A stretch of 64,000 nt of DNA from a virus. The notes beneath the pieces are model-generated. The model saw nothing but the letters and a program-made list of their open reading frames with translations. It was not told the origin of the DNA and did no database searches. The stretch is taken from positions 1-64,000 of the IMG/VR virus record IMGVR_UViG_3300028392_002058; one strand, written 5' to 3'. Shown in pieces: positions 32,184-40,328 of the stretch (the stretch's first letter is position 1; the number at the start of each line of letters is the position of its first letter). The translations under genes and the position numbers were made by a program.

Positions 32184-32945
32184 ATGAGAAAACAGCAAAA
32201 ACGAGTCCACCAGGACCGTAAAGCGGCGTTTGATGGTAACGCTGTCATCGATTTAAATCATTATAGAGATACAGATCCGAGAGATTTGAAACCTTCCAAG
32301 TATAAACGAGTTGAAATAGTACCTCGAAATTTACGACAAGAAGATTATCTAGCACACTTAGAAAACCCCGGTAAAGATATGGTATTTGCATTAGGGCCTG
32401 CGGGCACTGGCAAAACACTTATTGCTACATTGTGGGCAGTTAAGCAGTTGAAGGCAGGTGCAGTAGAGCGCATAGTTATTACCAGACCAGCGGTTAGTGT
32501 TGATGAACAACACGGCTTCTTACCAGGTGATTTGATGAGCAAAATGGCACCATGGACCCGTCCTGTGTTTGATGTGTTTCGAGAGTATTGGAATACAAAA
32601 CAAATAGAAGGTATGATAAACGAAGGCACAATAGAAGTTGCTCCTCTAGCCTACATGCGTGGTCGTACATTTAAAGATAGCGTTATCATTGCAGACGAAA
32701 TGCAAAACGCTACACAAAGCCAGATGAAAATGCTGTTGACTCGTATCGGAGATAATAGTAAGTTTGTAATAACCGGAGATCTTGAACAACACGATCGTGG
32801 TTATGAAAACAATGGTCTAAAAGACTTTATGGAAAAGATACTTGACGGTAACAAATCCAATAGGCTTGCCATCGTTAAATTTGAGATTGGCCATGTTGAA
32901 AGACATCCGGCTGTTGCTCAAGTATTAAGAATATACGGAGATTAA
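32184..32945 (+). CDS. phoH: PhoH-family ATPase
   Basis: A 253-residue PhoH-like protein. Walker A is GPAGTGKTLIATLWAV (near residue 72), Walker B VIIADEMQNAT, followed by FVITGDLEQHDRG and the C-terminal HPAVAQVLRIYGD. AAAGGAG precedes the ATG. PhoH proteins are RNA-associated ATPases common in marine phages, often linked to phosphate stress or RNA handling. It is a plus-strand single gene between minus-strand blocks. Confidence 0.92.
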   Translation: MRKQQKRVHQDRKAAFDGNAVIDLNHYRDTDPRDLKPSKYKRVEIVPRNLRQEDYLAHLENPGKDMVFALGPAGTGKTLIATLWAVKQLKAGAVERIVITRPAVSVDEQHGFLPGDLMSKMAPWTRPVFDVFREYWNTKQIEGMINEGTIEVAPLAYMRGRTFKDSVIIADEMQNATQSQMKMLLTRIGDNSKFVITGDLEQHDRGYENNGLKDFMEKILDGNKSNRLAIVKFEIGHVERHPAVAQVLRIYGD

Positions 32946-32966
32946 GAATAGGGGGAGAAATCCCCC

Positions 32967-33782
32967 TTACCACCAGATAGCGTAGTCTTTGTACTTTTCT
33001 ACACTACGGGCCAGTAGCTCTGCGTATTCTTTTGGACGAACTCGGCAAATAACAAATCCAGTTACCCTACTATCAATGGATCCTTCTGGAACTGCTTCAA
33101 CACCGTGTGCGGCATGGGTAGTTGTTAAGTGGAATGGAAAGCAAGGTTGTGGATATTTTGCATAGATTTTTTCATCTTCTACAAAGTCTGACCATGGCAA
33201 CTGCTTGACAGATCCGTCCTTGTTCCTGGTCAAGTTAAGCAGGCGTTTTGCTGATGGATTCTTTGCTTTCTGAAAGAAGATTTTAGCATTGCTACGATTG
33301 ACTGCGTAGAATCGCAAACCAAACCATACATCTGGATCGGTGTGTATGCCAACATCTGTTCCTGCTTTTTGATTCAGCAAGCTCATTGTGTAAAATTCAC
33401 TAACAGGTAAACTTTCAAAGTAGGCGGCCAATTCTGGCAACCATTCTTTGAACTCTGGGTAGTATTCCCATCCATCATTGGCAAAGTCACTACGCATCAA
33501 ATGCAACAGGCGCCATGGGTAGGTGTCTTTTTCTTTACTCCAACTTGCTGTATATCTTAGCCAAGGGTGATCTAAAGGAATAGGACCGGTTGCTCCAGAC
33601 ACAGATCCAGCCAGTGTGCCCCGATCTCTTTCGTCACGCATGGCAATATACGCAAACAGGCGTGCCTCATCAATTTCTGGAGGTGGTGGCAAGTCTAGCG
33701 GACAAAAGATCAAGCCCTTGTAGGGTTCAAGTTCTGCTGGAAACTCTTGCAGTAGCGATGGGTCTCTAAACTGTTGTGCCAT
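32967..33782 (-). CDS. Putative 2OG-Fe(II) oxygenase
   Basis: A 271-residue protein. GIHTDPDVWFGLRFYAVNRS (near residue 145) carries the H-x-D iron motif, THAAHGVE (near 220) the distal His, and SRVTGFVICR the 2OG Arg strand, like aspartyl/asparaginyl or prolyl hydroxylases. The N-terminal part is Pro-rich with no known domain. The start overlaps the HAD gene. Substrate unknown; protein hydroxylation is possible. Confidence 0.65.
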   Translation of the reverse strand: MAQQFRDPSLLQEFPAELEPYKGLIFCPLDLPPPPEIDEARLFAYIAMRDERDRGTLAGSVSGATGPIPLDHPWLRYTASWSKEKDTYPWRLLHLMRSDFANDGWEYYPEFKEWLPELAAYFESLPVSEFYTMSLLNQKAGTDVGIHTDPDVWFGLRFYAVNRSNAKIFFQKAKNPSAKRLLNLTRNKDGSVKQLPWSDFVEDEKIYAKYPQPCFPFHLTTTHAAHGVEAVPEGSIDSRVTGFVICRVRPKEYAELLARSVEKYKDYAIWW

Positions 33783-34350
33783 TTATAATTTTGTATACCT
33801 CGTTCCAAGTATTTACCCTGACTACTGATCCTATGTAAGACATATTATGATTGTTTGTCATGATTAACGGGCGTAATCCATACTTAAATCCAAGCTCAGC
33901 ATTGCTGGGTTTGTCTTCAATCCAATGCAAGTTTGAATCCGCATAGTCAACCAACTTTAGACCCTTATCGCCATGTAAAGGTAAAATGTGTAGCTCGTCA
34001 ACGGCATCTTGTCCAAATACACGGTCTAAATTACTCTTCCGAAGGCCATAAGTCCAAGGATGGTCGCCGGCGGTTGTAATCACAACGATCTTCCAATTCT
34101 CATTTTTCAATTGTGTAATATATTCAACACTATCTTTGAATGGAGTCAATGCCTCAAAGTCACTGGAAGCATTGAACTTGGCAATCAATGCAGATCCTGC
34201 CGCTGGACTAATGTTGTACTGCTCACTGGTACTGTAAGCATTGACCGCAGTATCTCTCAATTGATAGCCTAGTCTTTTTGCAAATGCTCTAAACTTGGTT
34301 TCCCAGTCTAACAGCACACCATCACAGTCTGTCAGCAGTATCTTATCCAC
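33766..34350 (-). CDS. HAD-superfamily phosphatase-like protein
   Basis: A 194-residue HAD hydrolase. LLTDCDGVLLDW (residues 5-16) is motif I with D-x-D; VVITTAGDHP is motif II; HWIEDKPSNAEL carries the distal acidic residue. The substrate could be a nucleotide, sugar phosphate or nucleic acid 3' end. It overlaps the clamp-loader gene at its start, which suggests a link to nucleotide or DNA metabolism. Confidence 0.75.
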   Translation of the reverse strand: MDKILLTDCDGVLLDWETKFRAFAKRLGYQLRDTAVNAYSTSEQYNISPAAGSALIAKFNASSDFEALTPFKDSVEYITQLKNENWKIVVITTAGDHPWTYGLRKSNLDRVFGQDAVDELHILPLHGDKGLKLVDYADSNLHWIEDKPSNAELGFKYGLRPLIMTNNHNMSYIGSVVRVNTWNEVYKIINGTTV

Positions 34351-35269
34351 GTCTCGACAATCTCTCTAGTTCTACAAATGTTGCGCTCAAGTTGATCTCT
34401 GGATCAGCAACTAATCCGTGATTGACCAGGCCTTTGCGAATTAACAACAACGCTTCATCTTGTGTGTCTACATCGTTGCCCCAGAAGTCCAAGTTGCGGT
34501 ACATGAAGCGATACATGTCCTGATACTCTTCTAAACTAATTTGTTTAATGATCAGTTGACGAGCTTCTTTGATCCTGCCCTGTCGGAACAGATCAACCAT
34601 TGCAATTTTGTAATCACTCTCTGCATCTTCTTGTTTGGGTGATTCAAGACGACCACTGGTACTACGCATCTGTACAGTATTAATTGCCTTACGCAAATCT
34701 GGATAGCAGGTCTTTACATAAGTTTGCAAAGTTTCCGCATCTAGTTCAACACCCTCACCCACTAGAATCTCTGCCAGTCTACGAGTAAATTGCGTTTCAT
34801 CCAGTGTTCTAAATGTAATTGTTTGCAAGCGACTGTGCAGGGCTGGAATAATCTTGTTGGGATAGTTGCAGGTTAGAATAAATCTAACGCCTTCATGATA
34901 CTGTTCTAGCATGCCACGCAAGATGCCCTGTGCTGGTGGCGTAATGTAATCAGCTTCATCCAACAACACAACCTTGAATGGACCATTGGCCATTGTGCTA
35001 CAGAAATTGGCAATCTTGTTTCTTAAGAAGTCAACACCATTGTCTCTACTTGCGTTAATGTGCATGAACTCACTGGGATCTACACCTAGCTCATTGACTA
35101 AAACTTTTGCCAGTGTGGTCTTGCCTGCGCCAGCATTGCCTGCCAACAACAAATGCGGGATATACTGATCTTTGACCCAGGTCTCTACCATGTGCTTGGT
35201 ATCTCGATCGATCCATACATAGTCTTTGATTGATACTGGTCGGTATTTCTCTACCCATAATTCTTTCAT
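34343..35269 (-). CDS. Clamp-loader large subunit (T4 gp44-like AAA+)
   Basis: A 308-residue RFC-type AAA+ ATPase. WVEKYRP (residues 5-11), Walker A GNAGAGKTT (near 44), Walker B VVLLDEADYI (near 100) and the Arg-finger region ALHSRLQTITF are as in T4 gp44. It loads the sliding clamp onto phage replication forks. No small subunit (gp62) or clamp is in the window. It overlaps the next small membrane gene by 4 bases. Confidence 0.92.
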   Translation of the reverse strand: MKELWVEKYRPVSIKDYVWIDRDTKHMVETWVKDQYIPHLLLAGNAGAGKTTLAKVLVNELGVDPSEFMHINASRDNGVDFLRNKIANFCSTMANGPFKVVLLDEADYITPPAQGILRGMLEQYHEGVRFILTCNYPNKIIPALHSRLQTITFRTLDETQFTRRLAEILVGEGVELDAETLQTYVKTCYPDLRKAINTVQMRSTSGRLESPKQEDAESDYKIAMVDLFRQGRIKEARQLIIKQISLEEYQDMYRFMYRNLDFWGNDVDTQDEALLLIRKGLVNHGLVADPEINLSATFVELERLSRRG

Positions 35270-35505
35270 TTGGTTTCCTTTGGTACCTTGGTCACTGTAG
35301 TCTTTAACGGTTCTTCAATCGACGGCTCGATGAAAGTTGGACTTGACCCAGTCATTGATGGAAACAAGTATTGTGTGAAAGTAACTGGTTTCCAGTACTT
35401 TGCAAATAAATTGTTAACTACCAAGATGGTCATTACAATTAAAATTAAGCCAATTCCTGTTAGAATTGTACACGCTAAAAATACGCCTGCTGATTCTACT
35501 GTCAT
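35266..35505 (-). CDS. Small single-helix membrane protein
   Basis: A 79-residue protein with one membrane helix (GVFLACTILTGIGLILIVMT) and a Pro/Thr-rich cytosolic tail. It overlaps the clamp-loader start. Its N-terminal half resembles small OadG-like proteins, but no partners are present. Function unknown. Confidence 0.6.
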   Translation of the reverse strand: MTVESAGVFLACTILTGIGLILIVMTILVVNNLFAKYWKPVTFTQYLFPSMTGSSPTFIEPSIEEPLKTTVTKVPKETK

Positions 35506-35526
35506 ATTAGTCTCTTTCTTTGTTGA

Positions 35527-35730
35527 TTACCAATTGCTCACATCTGTAATATCAATTACTGTGTCCTCTGGATCAAAGGTTTGAAATTTTACTAACAGGC
35601 CCAATCCAATTCCAGATTGTTCATGCATCCAACTAAGTTTAAAATCTTGAACCGCTGGATGCAACTGCAATAATTCGTTTAACTTTTCAATTTGTTCTCT
35701 AGTCAAAACAATTGAGTCTCTCATGCTCAT
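35527..35730 (-). CDS. Small early-region protein, function unknown
   Basis: 67 residues starting MSMRDSIVLTREQIEKLNEL; a helix followed by strands GLGLLVKFQTFD and ending ITDVSNW. It overlaps its upstream neighbour by 4 bases (ATGA), so the pair is co-translated. Confidence 0.6.
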   Translation of the reverse strand: MSMRDSIVLTREQIEKLNELLQLHPAVQDFKLSWMHEQSGIGLGLLVKFQTFDPEDTVIDITDVSNW

Positions 35731-35951
35731 AATGTCTCCTTATTGTTGTTTTCTTTTGCGGCCTCTAGCATGCGGATAAGCGAGTCTACGCCAGAATCTG
35801 ACATGGTCAATGTGGTATATCCAACACGCAGGGTGACAGAACCATCAAGTGTTTTACCAACTTGGTATACCGGGCCTTCGTCAGACTTGGGCGGTTCAAC
35901 TGGCTTGATCTCTGGCATGATATATTCTGGCTTTTTAAAAAAATCAAACAT
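35727..35951 (-). CDS. Small early-region protein, function unknown
   Basis: 74 residues starting MFDFFKKPEYIMPEIKPVE, a Pro-rich N terminus, then strands VTLRVGYTTLTMS and a C-terminal helix. A possible promoter (TTGCAA, 17 bp, TATACT near 35980) lies within the end of the upstream gene. Confidence 0.6.
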   Translation of the reverse strand: MFDFFKKPEYIMPEIKPVEPPKSDEGPVYQVGKTLDGSVTLRVGYTTLTMSDSGVDSLIRMLEAAKENNNKETL

Positions 35952-35955
35952 TGAA

Positions 35956-36189
35956 TTAGTATCCCTGTAACTTGTTTAGTATAACAGTTTCTTTGTGTTC
36001 TTGCAACCAGACATCCTCACCATAGAACTCCGAACACTTGTTTAACTGTCGCTGTGCTTCCCAAAGTATCTCGTATAGTTTTTGTTTTTGTCCCCATTGG
36101 TAATAACCATCCATATGTGGATCTGTACACCTGCATCCGAGTTTCTGGATATCCCAGATTATGTCATTAAGGCTTACTTCTGAAGACAT
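35956..36189 (-). CDS. Small phage protein with conserved Cys, function unknown
   Basis: 77 residues starting MSSEVSLNDIIWDIQKLGCR, with GCRCTDPHMDGYYQWGQKQK near 18 and a helix. The Trp/Cys pattern suggests a compact fold; no family recognised. It overlaps the upstream zinc-ribbon-like gene. Confidence 0.6.
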   Translation of the reverse strand: MSSEVSLNDIIWDIQKLGCRCTDPHMDGYYQWGQKQKLYEILWEAQRQLNKCSEFYGEDVWLQEHKETVILNKLQGY

Positions 36190-36349
36190 TTTTAAATGAA
36201 TTGAAAAGATTAAGAAACCTGGCCTTGTAAGGATCGTTTATAATTTGATCTGCTAGACTAGGGTGATGGGGACAGCGTCCTTGCCGCCAATTGCATTGCG
36301 GCGAATATATGTCACCGCATGTTGTACAACGAGTAGTTTTAGTATCCAT
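36167..36349 (-). CDS. Small zinc-ribbon-like protein
   Basis: 60 residues. CTTCGDIYSPQCNWRQGRCP (near 8-27) plus a nearby HH gives a Cys4/His zinc-binding pattern, followed by a helix. Possible nucleic-acid or protein binder. The -10 box TATACT ends 6 bp before the ATG and no ribosome site is present, so a leaderless transcript is expected. Confidence 0.65.
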   Translation of the reverse strand: MDTKTTRCTTCGDIYSPQCNWRQGRCPHHPSLADQIINDPYKARFLNLFNSFKNVFRSKP

Positions 36350-36355
36350 GTTAAC

Positions 36356-36385
36356 AGTATAACACAGATACTAAACTGATGTCAA
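36356..36385 (-). promoter_or_regulatory. Sigma70-type promoter predicting a leaderless transcript
   Basis: TTGACA (36380-36385), 18 bp, TATACT (36356-36361), 6 bp to the ATG at 36349. Confidence 0.75.
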
Positions 36386-36387
36386 CT

Positions 36388-36762
36388 TTAATTTGCGCCG
36401 AAATCTTCTGCGCGGTGCATGGTTGGAGCAGTATCGATTCCAACTCCAACAAATTCATCTTGTGGATCTTCATCGGACACTAGCAAAACTTCTTTGTTGT
36501 CCAAGTGGACCAATTTCATTGTTTCACCGTTGTGCTCACATTCGAACTGTCGGCTCCATCTGCCATGTGACACCAATACATACTGTCCGGGTGAGACCCA
36601 ATCAATACCTTCACCCACTAAACGAACTCTAGCCCAGCGAGGACGGATGCCTCGGTCCTTGCCATTTTCACCTTGAATAATAATGCCACTAGCAGTTACT
36701 CGTTGTTCCAATCCCAGCAACTCGGCCAAGATGCGTTCTTTCAATGGTCTAATAGTTTTCAT
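36388..36762 (-). CDS. GroES/gp31-like co-chaperonin
   Basis: A 124-residue GroES-fold protein starting MKTIRPLKERILAELLG, with SGIIIQGENG in place of the GroES mobile-loop region, then VRLVGEGIDWVSPGQYVLVS typical of the Cpn10 barrel. T4 gp31 replaces GroES to help fold the large capsid protein; this may do the same with host GroEL. It has a C-terminal extension of about 25 residues. It overlaps the next gene by 1 base. Confidence 0.8.
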   Translation of the reverse strand: MKTIRPLKERILAELLGLEQRVTASGIIIQGENGKDRGIRPRWARVRLVGEGIDWVSPGQYVLVSHGRWSRQFECEHNGETMKLVHLDNKEVLLVSDEDPQDEFVGVGIDTAPTMHRAEDFGAN

Positions 36763-37160
36763 TATAGGCTTGTTGGAGTTGGTTGTGCTTTTGGAGTTAC
36801 CTGTATACTTCCGTCACTGTATTCAGTTTCAACTGATTCAAATCCGTCAATTGATGTAATATTTCTAGTGCCAACTACTGTTGGTGTATAGTCGGCTGTC
36901 ACTGGTGAATTCCTAACCGGATTGATGGTATCGTCAGCTTTTAGGCTGACCTGCTTTTCTTGGTTATTTTGTAGGTTTGATACTGCTCTTGAAATACTCT
37001 GGCTTGGTATTTTTATATTGCCTCTGGAGTCGACAACATCGCCACGCCCATTTAAATTACCGTTGCCAACTGCTGGAGTATCACCGTGCTTGTCTGCAAA
37101 AGCACTCATGTTAAACTCTCGACCCTTGTGGGTCTTGTATCTTGGCGTGTGTTGACTCAT
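36762..37160 (-). CDS. Low-complexity phage protein, function unknown
   Basis: A 132-residue polar protein starting MSQHTPRYKTHKGREFNMSA. It is rich in Asn, Ser, Gln and Thr with few hydrophobic runs, so it is probably unstructured. Co-translated with the DnaE-like fragment (4-base overlap) and the GroES gene. Confidence 0.55.
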   Translation of the reverse strand: MSQHTPRYKTHKGREFNMSAFADKHGDTPAVGNGNLNGRGDVVDSRGNIKIPSQSISRAVSNLQNNQEKQVSLKADDTINPVRNSPVTADYTPTVVGTRNITSIDGFESVETEYSDGSIQVTPKAQPTPTSL

Positions 37161-37678
37161 CTAATAAACTCCTTAATATCTAAATTGTACTTAATTGGAT
37201 TGATCTGGTGCAGTTCGACCAAGTACAACAAGAACGAACTGACGGAACTGCCTCTGCCTACTCCCCAAATAATGTTATTCTCTTTCATTACTTGAACCAG
37301 ATAAATCATAAAACGAAGCATAGGTTCTAAACCACGACTTCTAAATAATTCTAATTCTTCCATTACCCTATGCGCTTCTTCAATTGTACTAATCTTTTCA
37401 GCAAAGTATATATCTAAATCCAAATTGGTGATATTACCAGGAAGGTTCCAATTTTTTAATGCTTCTTCTACTGTCATTGGCAATGGTTGAGAATAAAATG
37501 ATGGTGCTTGTCCAAGATCGTTACATCCGTTTATGTAGCGATCGAGTATGCTGGAATTTACAGTCAACTGTCCAGCCTTGTCTTGGTACAGTAATTCTAC
37601 CAAATCTTGTTCGTTGATGGTTGTAGTGGGCATGTCAAGCAATGCTGTCTTTGAATTGATCATTGTCTTTGTTTTCAC
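37157..37678 (-). CDS. Short DNA polymerase III alpha (DnaE)-like fragment
   Basis: A 173-residue protein whose last third matches the start of the DnaE palm: NNIIWGVGRGSSVSSFLLYL (GRGSxxxS) then the DxxxFxR-like end YNLDIKEFIR. In DnaE this is followed by the catalytic Asp residues, which are missing. The frame ends in a proper stop, so this is a compact stand-alone version rather than an edge effect. I recall similar proteins in T4-like marine phages; function unclear. Confidence 0.65.
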   Translation of the reverse strand: MKTKTMINSKTALLDMPTTTINEQDLVELLYQDKAGQLTVNSSILDRYINGCNDLGQAPSFYSQPLPMTVEEALKNWNLPGNITNLDLDIYFAEKISTIEEAHRVMEELELFRSRGLEPMLRFMIYLVQVMKENNIIWGVGRGSSVSSFLLYLVELHQINPIKYNLDIKEFIR

Positions 37679-37865
37679 TGGCCGCGTAGCTTTGTTTGTA
37701 ACCCATTTCCCAGATTGCCTGTTTGATTGCTTCCATGTGACCCAGTAGTTGCGATAGGACTTCTTGACTTGCTCCGCCCTGGTAGGCAGAGTTGTATTTT
37801 TTACTAATCAAAGTTTGTTGAACCATAAGCTCTTCAAATTTCATAGAATAGTATTTGGAATACAT
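37635..37865 (-). CDS. Small helical phage protein, function unknown
   Basis: 76 residues starting MYSKYYSMKFEELMVQQTLI; a helical pair with SQEVLSQLLGHMEAIKQAIW. It overlaps the DnaE-like gene at its end and lies 4 bases from the Fe-S carrier stop. An upstream in-frame ATG at 37928 overlaps that gene and is less likely. Confidence 0.5.
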   Translation of the reverse strand: MYSKYYSMKFEELMVQQTLISKKYNSAYQGGASQEVLSQLLGHMEAIKQAIWEMGYKQSYAASENKDNDQFKDSIA

Positions 37866-37869
37866 GCTA

Positions 37870-38208
37870 TTAACCTGGATTGAAACTGCTACCACAACCA
37901 CAAGTGGACTGGGCCGCTGGATTATCAATTACAAAACTTGAACCAGCAAGATCTTCTTTGTAGTTGATGGTGGCACCAGACAGATAAGAAATACTCATTG
38001 AGTCAATTAGTACCTTGACTCCGTTCTTTTCAAATTGGAAATCGTCCTCATTCTGTTCTTCGTCGAATGTAAATCCATACTGCATTCCACTGCAACCACC
38101 ACCTTGTACAAATACTCGCAATGCCACATTTTCACTGACATCTGCTGTTTCTAGCATGATGTCCTTGATCTTTGCATAAGCATCATCTGTAATATTAACT
38201 TGTTCCAT
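37870..38208 (-). CDS. A-type iron-sulfur carrier (IscA/ErpA/HesB family)
   Basis: A 112-residue protein with the three family cysteines: [13 protein letters not shown] (near residue 38) and [12 protein letters not shown] at the end. A-type carriers pass Fe-S clusters to target enzymes. They are known in cyanophages. Here the phage also encodes radical SAM and Rieske enzymes that need clusters, which may be the reason for keeping it. It lies 1 base from the gene upstream. Confidence 0.92.
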   Translation of the reverse strand: MEQVNITDDAYAKIKDIMLETADVSENVALRVFVQGGGCSGMQYGFTFDEEQNEDDFQFEKNGVKVLIDSMSISYLSGATINYKEDLAGSSFVIDNPAAQSTCGCGSSFNPG

Positions 38209-38209
38209 A

Positions 38210-38419
38210 TTATGACCTCACAATGAGTTCGATTAGCTCTTCCTTCTTCTTCCTAGAATTGATGGAAATATTATGCTTTTGAGCATAAGCTACCACTTGT
38301 CTTTTAGTTAGCTGATCTAGCTCTTCCCTGTGATGCCGTGCAGACACAATCAATGGCTCGCTGATCAACGATGCGTTTTCATCCACTTGCTTGCCTAAAA
38401 ATGATTTAATTGTACTCAT
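38210..38419 (-). CDS. Small SAP-like domain protein
   Basis: 69 residues starting [11 protein letters not shown]. The C-terminal [19 protein letters not shown] plus the Lys-rich helix resembles a SAP/LEM-type DNA-binding helix pair. GGAG lies 10 bases upstream of the chosen ATG; 38428 is an alternative start. It overlaps the preceding gene. Possible DNA binding, unproven. Confidence 0.6.
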   Translation of the reverse strand: MSTIKSFLGKQVDENASLISEPLIVSARHHREELDQLTKRQVVAYAQKHNISINSRKKKEELIELIVRS

Positions 38420-38696
38420 TGCTGACATTTTCTCCAACATGTATTTTTGCAAATAGAGCATCTTCCTTGTCCTCAAATAGTAAAAAGGCCCGTTCTCGAC
38501 CAATCATTCCAAATCCCCAACCACACCAATAATTTGATAACTCTACCATTTTATTCAATACATCATGTGGAATGCCTTGTACTGCTTCCAACTGTCCGTC
38601 TTCTCTTAGCACTGGGATTGCCCAAAACTGTTCAGGTTTTTTGTCCTGACTATGACTGTAAACTTGATGAAGATCAGCATGTGTTAGTAGACGCAT
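38406..38696 (-). CDS. Phage protein of unknown function
   Basis: 96 residues starting MRLLTHADLHQVYSHSQDKK, with FWAIPVLREDGQ and a Trp-rich center WCGWGFGMIGRERAFLLF. The beta pattern suggests a small alpha/beta fold. Upstream in-frame starts up to 38780 overlap the PTPS gene. Start uncertain; no strong ribosome site. Confidence 0.55.
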   Translation of the reverse strand: MRLLTHADLHQVYSHSQDKKPEQFWAIPVLREDGQLEAVQGIPHDVLNKMVELSNYWCGWGFGMIGRERAFLLFEDKEDALFAKIHVGENVSNEYN

Positions 38697-38739
38697 TACA
38701 AATGTGATCGTGATGCCAGTACTCTTCTGTCTTTTAACA

Positions 38740-39249
38740 TTATGCAAACAAGTCCTCATTCCATTCACGGTGTCCTTCACGGAACGCCATGTTAGCCTGT
38801 GTTTCTCTAACCTCTACACGATAGCACCAAAGTCTGGCCGCTTCACCGGGGCCCCACATCTCTGGAATGTACACAGCATTCACATACTTGTACAGCATGT
38901 CACTGAGCCCTTCGCATCCTAACTTGGGTAGCACTACAATCTTGGCCATGTTCTTTTCTTGTAGCAGTTTGAATGTGGCCATTTCTGGATCATCTTGTGC
39001 CACAATAAGTGTATGGTCGAATTGGTCTTCTAATGTCTTTTTAAGTTCTTTGAGACCACCATAGTCTGCGGCCCAGTTACGCACATCCAGTTCGTTAGTT
39101 CCAAAATAGAACTTCATTGAGAATGAGTAGCCATGAATCAAATTACAATGGCTGTCACTCCTCCACTGTCTGTACGCACATGGAAATGCGTCATGATACT
39201 CTTTGGTGCTGGTGTACTTGTACAGTACGGGTTGTAATAAATTTGCCAT
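38740..39249 (-). CDS. 6-pyruvoyl-tetrahydropterin synthase / QueD-like protein
   Basis: A 169-residue PTPS-family protein. HCNLIHGYSFSMKF (near residue 34) has the zinc-binding His region, YGGLKELKKTLEDQFDHTLI the central DHxxL signature, and YRVEVRET the C-terminal Glu. QueD makes 6-carboxytetrahydropterin for 7-deazaguanine (queuosine or archaeosine-type) synthesis; phages use it for modified guanines in DNA. The start at 39249 has AAAGGAG; an in-frame ATG at 39279 lies 6 bp below a TTTAAATA late box. A QueC-like gene is at 60449. Confidence 0.8.
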   Translation of the reverse strand: MANLLQPVLYKYTSTKEYHDAFPCAYRQWRSDSHCNLIHGYSFSMKFYFGTNELDVRNWAADYGGLKELKKTLEDQFDHTLIVAQDDPEMATFKLLQEKNMAKIVVLPKLGCEGLSDMLYKYVNAVYIPEMWGPGEAARLWCYRVEVRETQANMAFREGHREWNEDLFA

Positions 39250-39285
39250 TGTTATCTCCTTTAGATTTAGCAATGACATGCAGAA

Positions 39286-39291
39286 TATTTA
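39286..39291 (-). promoter_or_regulatory. Late promoter-like box above the PTPS gene
   Basis: TTTAAATA with 6 bp to the in-frame ATG at 39279; the ribosome-site start is 30 bp further on. An imperfect hairpin (AGAGG/CCTCT) lies just upstream. Confidence 0.4.
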
Positions 39292-39338
39292 AAGAGGGAT
39301 GAATGCCGAAAAGTCCTCTAACTATACTTATCAAAGCG

Positions 39339-39923
39339 TTATCGTGTCTTCAACTCTTTAATACCTAGTTTGGAAAAGGATCGTTGTACTCCAATGAGTT
39401 GACTCCAACAATCCCATAGCGCATGGTGTGCCGCACCCTGTGGTCTCTCAAGTCCGGGTACCAATGCGTATAGTGTACGAGCGTCACGAGCCTGCCAGTA
39501 ACTCCAGGCCACTCCTCGCTTGAGTTCACGACTAAAGTGTTCAAGTATGTTCAAGTCAAAGCCTGTTCCGTTGGCCCAGATGGCGTCAACACCACCACAC
39601 CATTTGTGGAAGTCTCGTAGCACATCACGAATATCATGCCTGTCATCTTCTGCAAATGCTTCAGCACGAACTTCTTCGTTTTGTTGACCCCACCATGCTA
39701 AGGTAGCGTCATCCACAATGTGGTCAAGACCTTCAAAGCTTTCTAAGCTGACACGACGATAGAATGTGTCCATTTTTTCCATTGGGTTGTCAATGTCGTC
39801 GGCCCAAGGATTAAATCGTATTGCGCCAATGGTAAGCATTAGGCTGTTTGGCTTGGTGCCAAGTGTCTCAAGGTCAACCATGATGTGGTTACCTGGGGTA
39901 TTGTAGTTAAATGCTGTTGCCAT
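39339..39923 (-). CDS. DexA-like 3'-5' exonuclease
   Basis: A 194-residue DEDDh exonuclease. IMVDLETLGTKPNSLMLTIG (near residue 14) holds motif I (D-x-E), GFDLNILEHF motif II Asp, and AAHHALWDCWSQLIGV the His and Asp of motif III. It resembles T4 DexA and the Rv2179c family, which degrade DNA or RNA from 3' ends. Length normal. It overlaps the upstream gene by 17 bases. Confidence 0.85.
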   Translation of the reverse strand: MATAFNYNTPGNHIMVDLETLGTKPNSLMLTIGAIRFNPWADDIDNPMEKMDTFYRRVSLESFEGLDHIVDDATLAWWGQQNEEVRAEAFAEDDRHDIRDVLRDFHKWCGGVDAIWANGTGFDLNILEHFSRELKRGVAWSYWQARDARTLYALVPGLERPQGAAHHALWDCWSQLIGVQRSFSKLGIKELKTR

Positions 39924-40089
39924 CGGTAACTTCCTTTTTCTTTAAAACCCAAGAACCGTCTTTGTTGTCGTGCCACTCAAGTGTGTCACCTTCTTTCCAA
40001 CCAGCCTGTGCCAACAGATCCTCAGGGAACTGCAGAATGCATTCGCCTGTGGCAGGATCTTCTTGAACTGTTAATGTCCAGGTTGTCAT
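39907..40089 (-). CDS. Small AbrB/SpoVT-like protein
   Basis: 60 residues, MTTWTLTVQEDPATGECILQ, then FPEDLLAQAGWKEGDTLEW and a Lys-rich end. This is the swapped-hairpin AbrB-like pattern, common in phage small proteins and antitoxins. No toxin partner is adjacent. Possible DNA binding. Confidence 0.7.
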   Translation of the reverse strand: MTTWTLTVQEDPATGECILQFPEDLLAQAGWKEGDTLEWHDNKDGSWVLKKKEVTDGNSI

Positions 40090-40328
40090 TACACTAGGCT
40101 TAATAGTTGTGCTGAAAGAGATTTGATATCTTTGTCAGATAAAAAGAAGTTGTAAGTGCTGGTGTCTGCCACTGTACCATCTGCCCGCAATGATTCATTG
40201 ATAAACTCAATCGAATTGATATCCTTGGGAGACAACGGCTTCCAGCTTCGAATACGCAAGCGATAACCGGTGTCTTCTTTTGCAACAAATTCTTTGACTT
40301 CAAGGTCAGGGTGTAAAGTATTACTCAT
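40089..40328 (-). CDS. Small phage protein, function unknown
   Basis: 79 residues starting MSNTLHPDLEVKEFVAKEDT, beta strands then a helix ending LSAQLLSLV. One-base overlap with the AbrB-like gene and four-base overlap with the next upstream gene, so it is part of one early operon. Confidence 0.6.
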   Translation of the reverse strand: MSNTLHPDLEVKEFVAKEDTGYRLRIRSWKPLSPKDINSIEFINESLRADGTVADTSTYNFFLSDKDIKSLSAQLLSLV

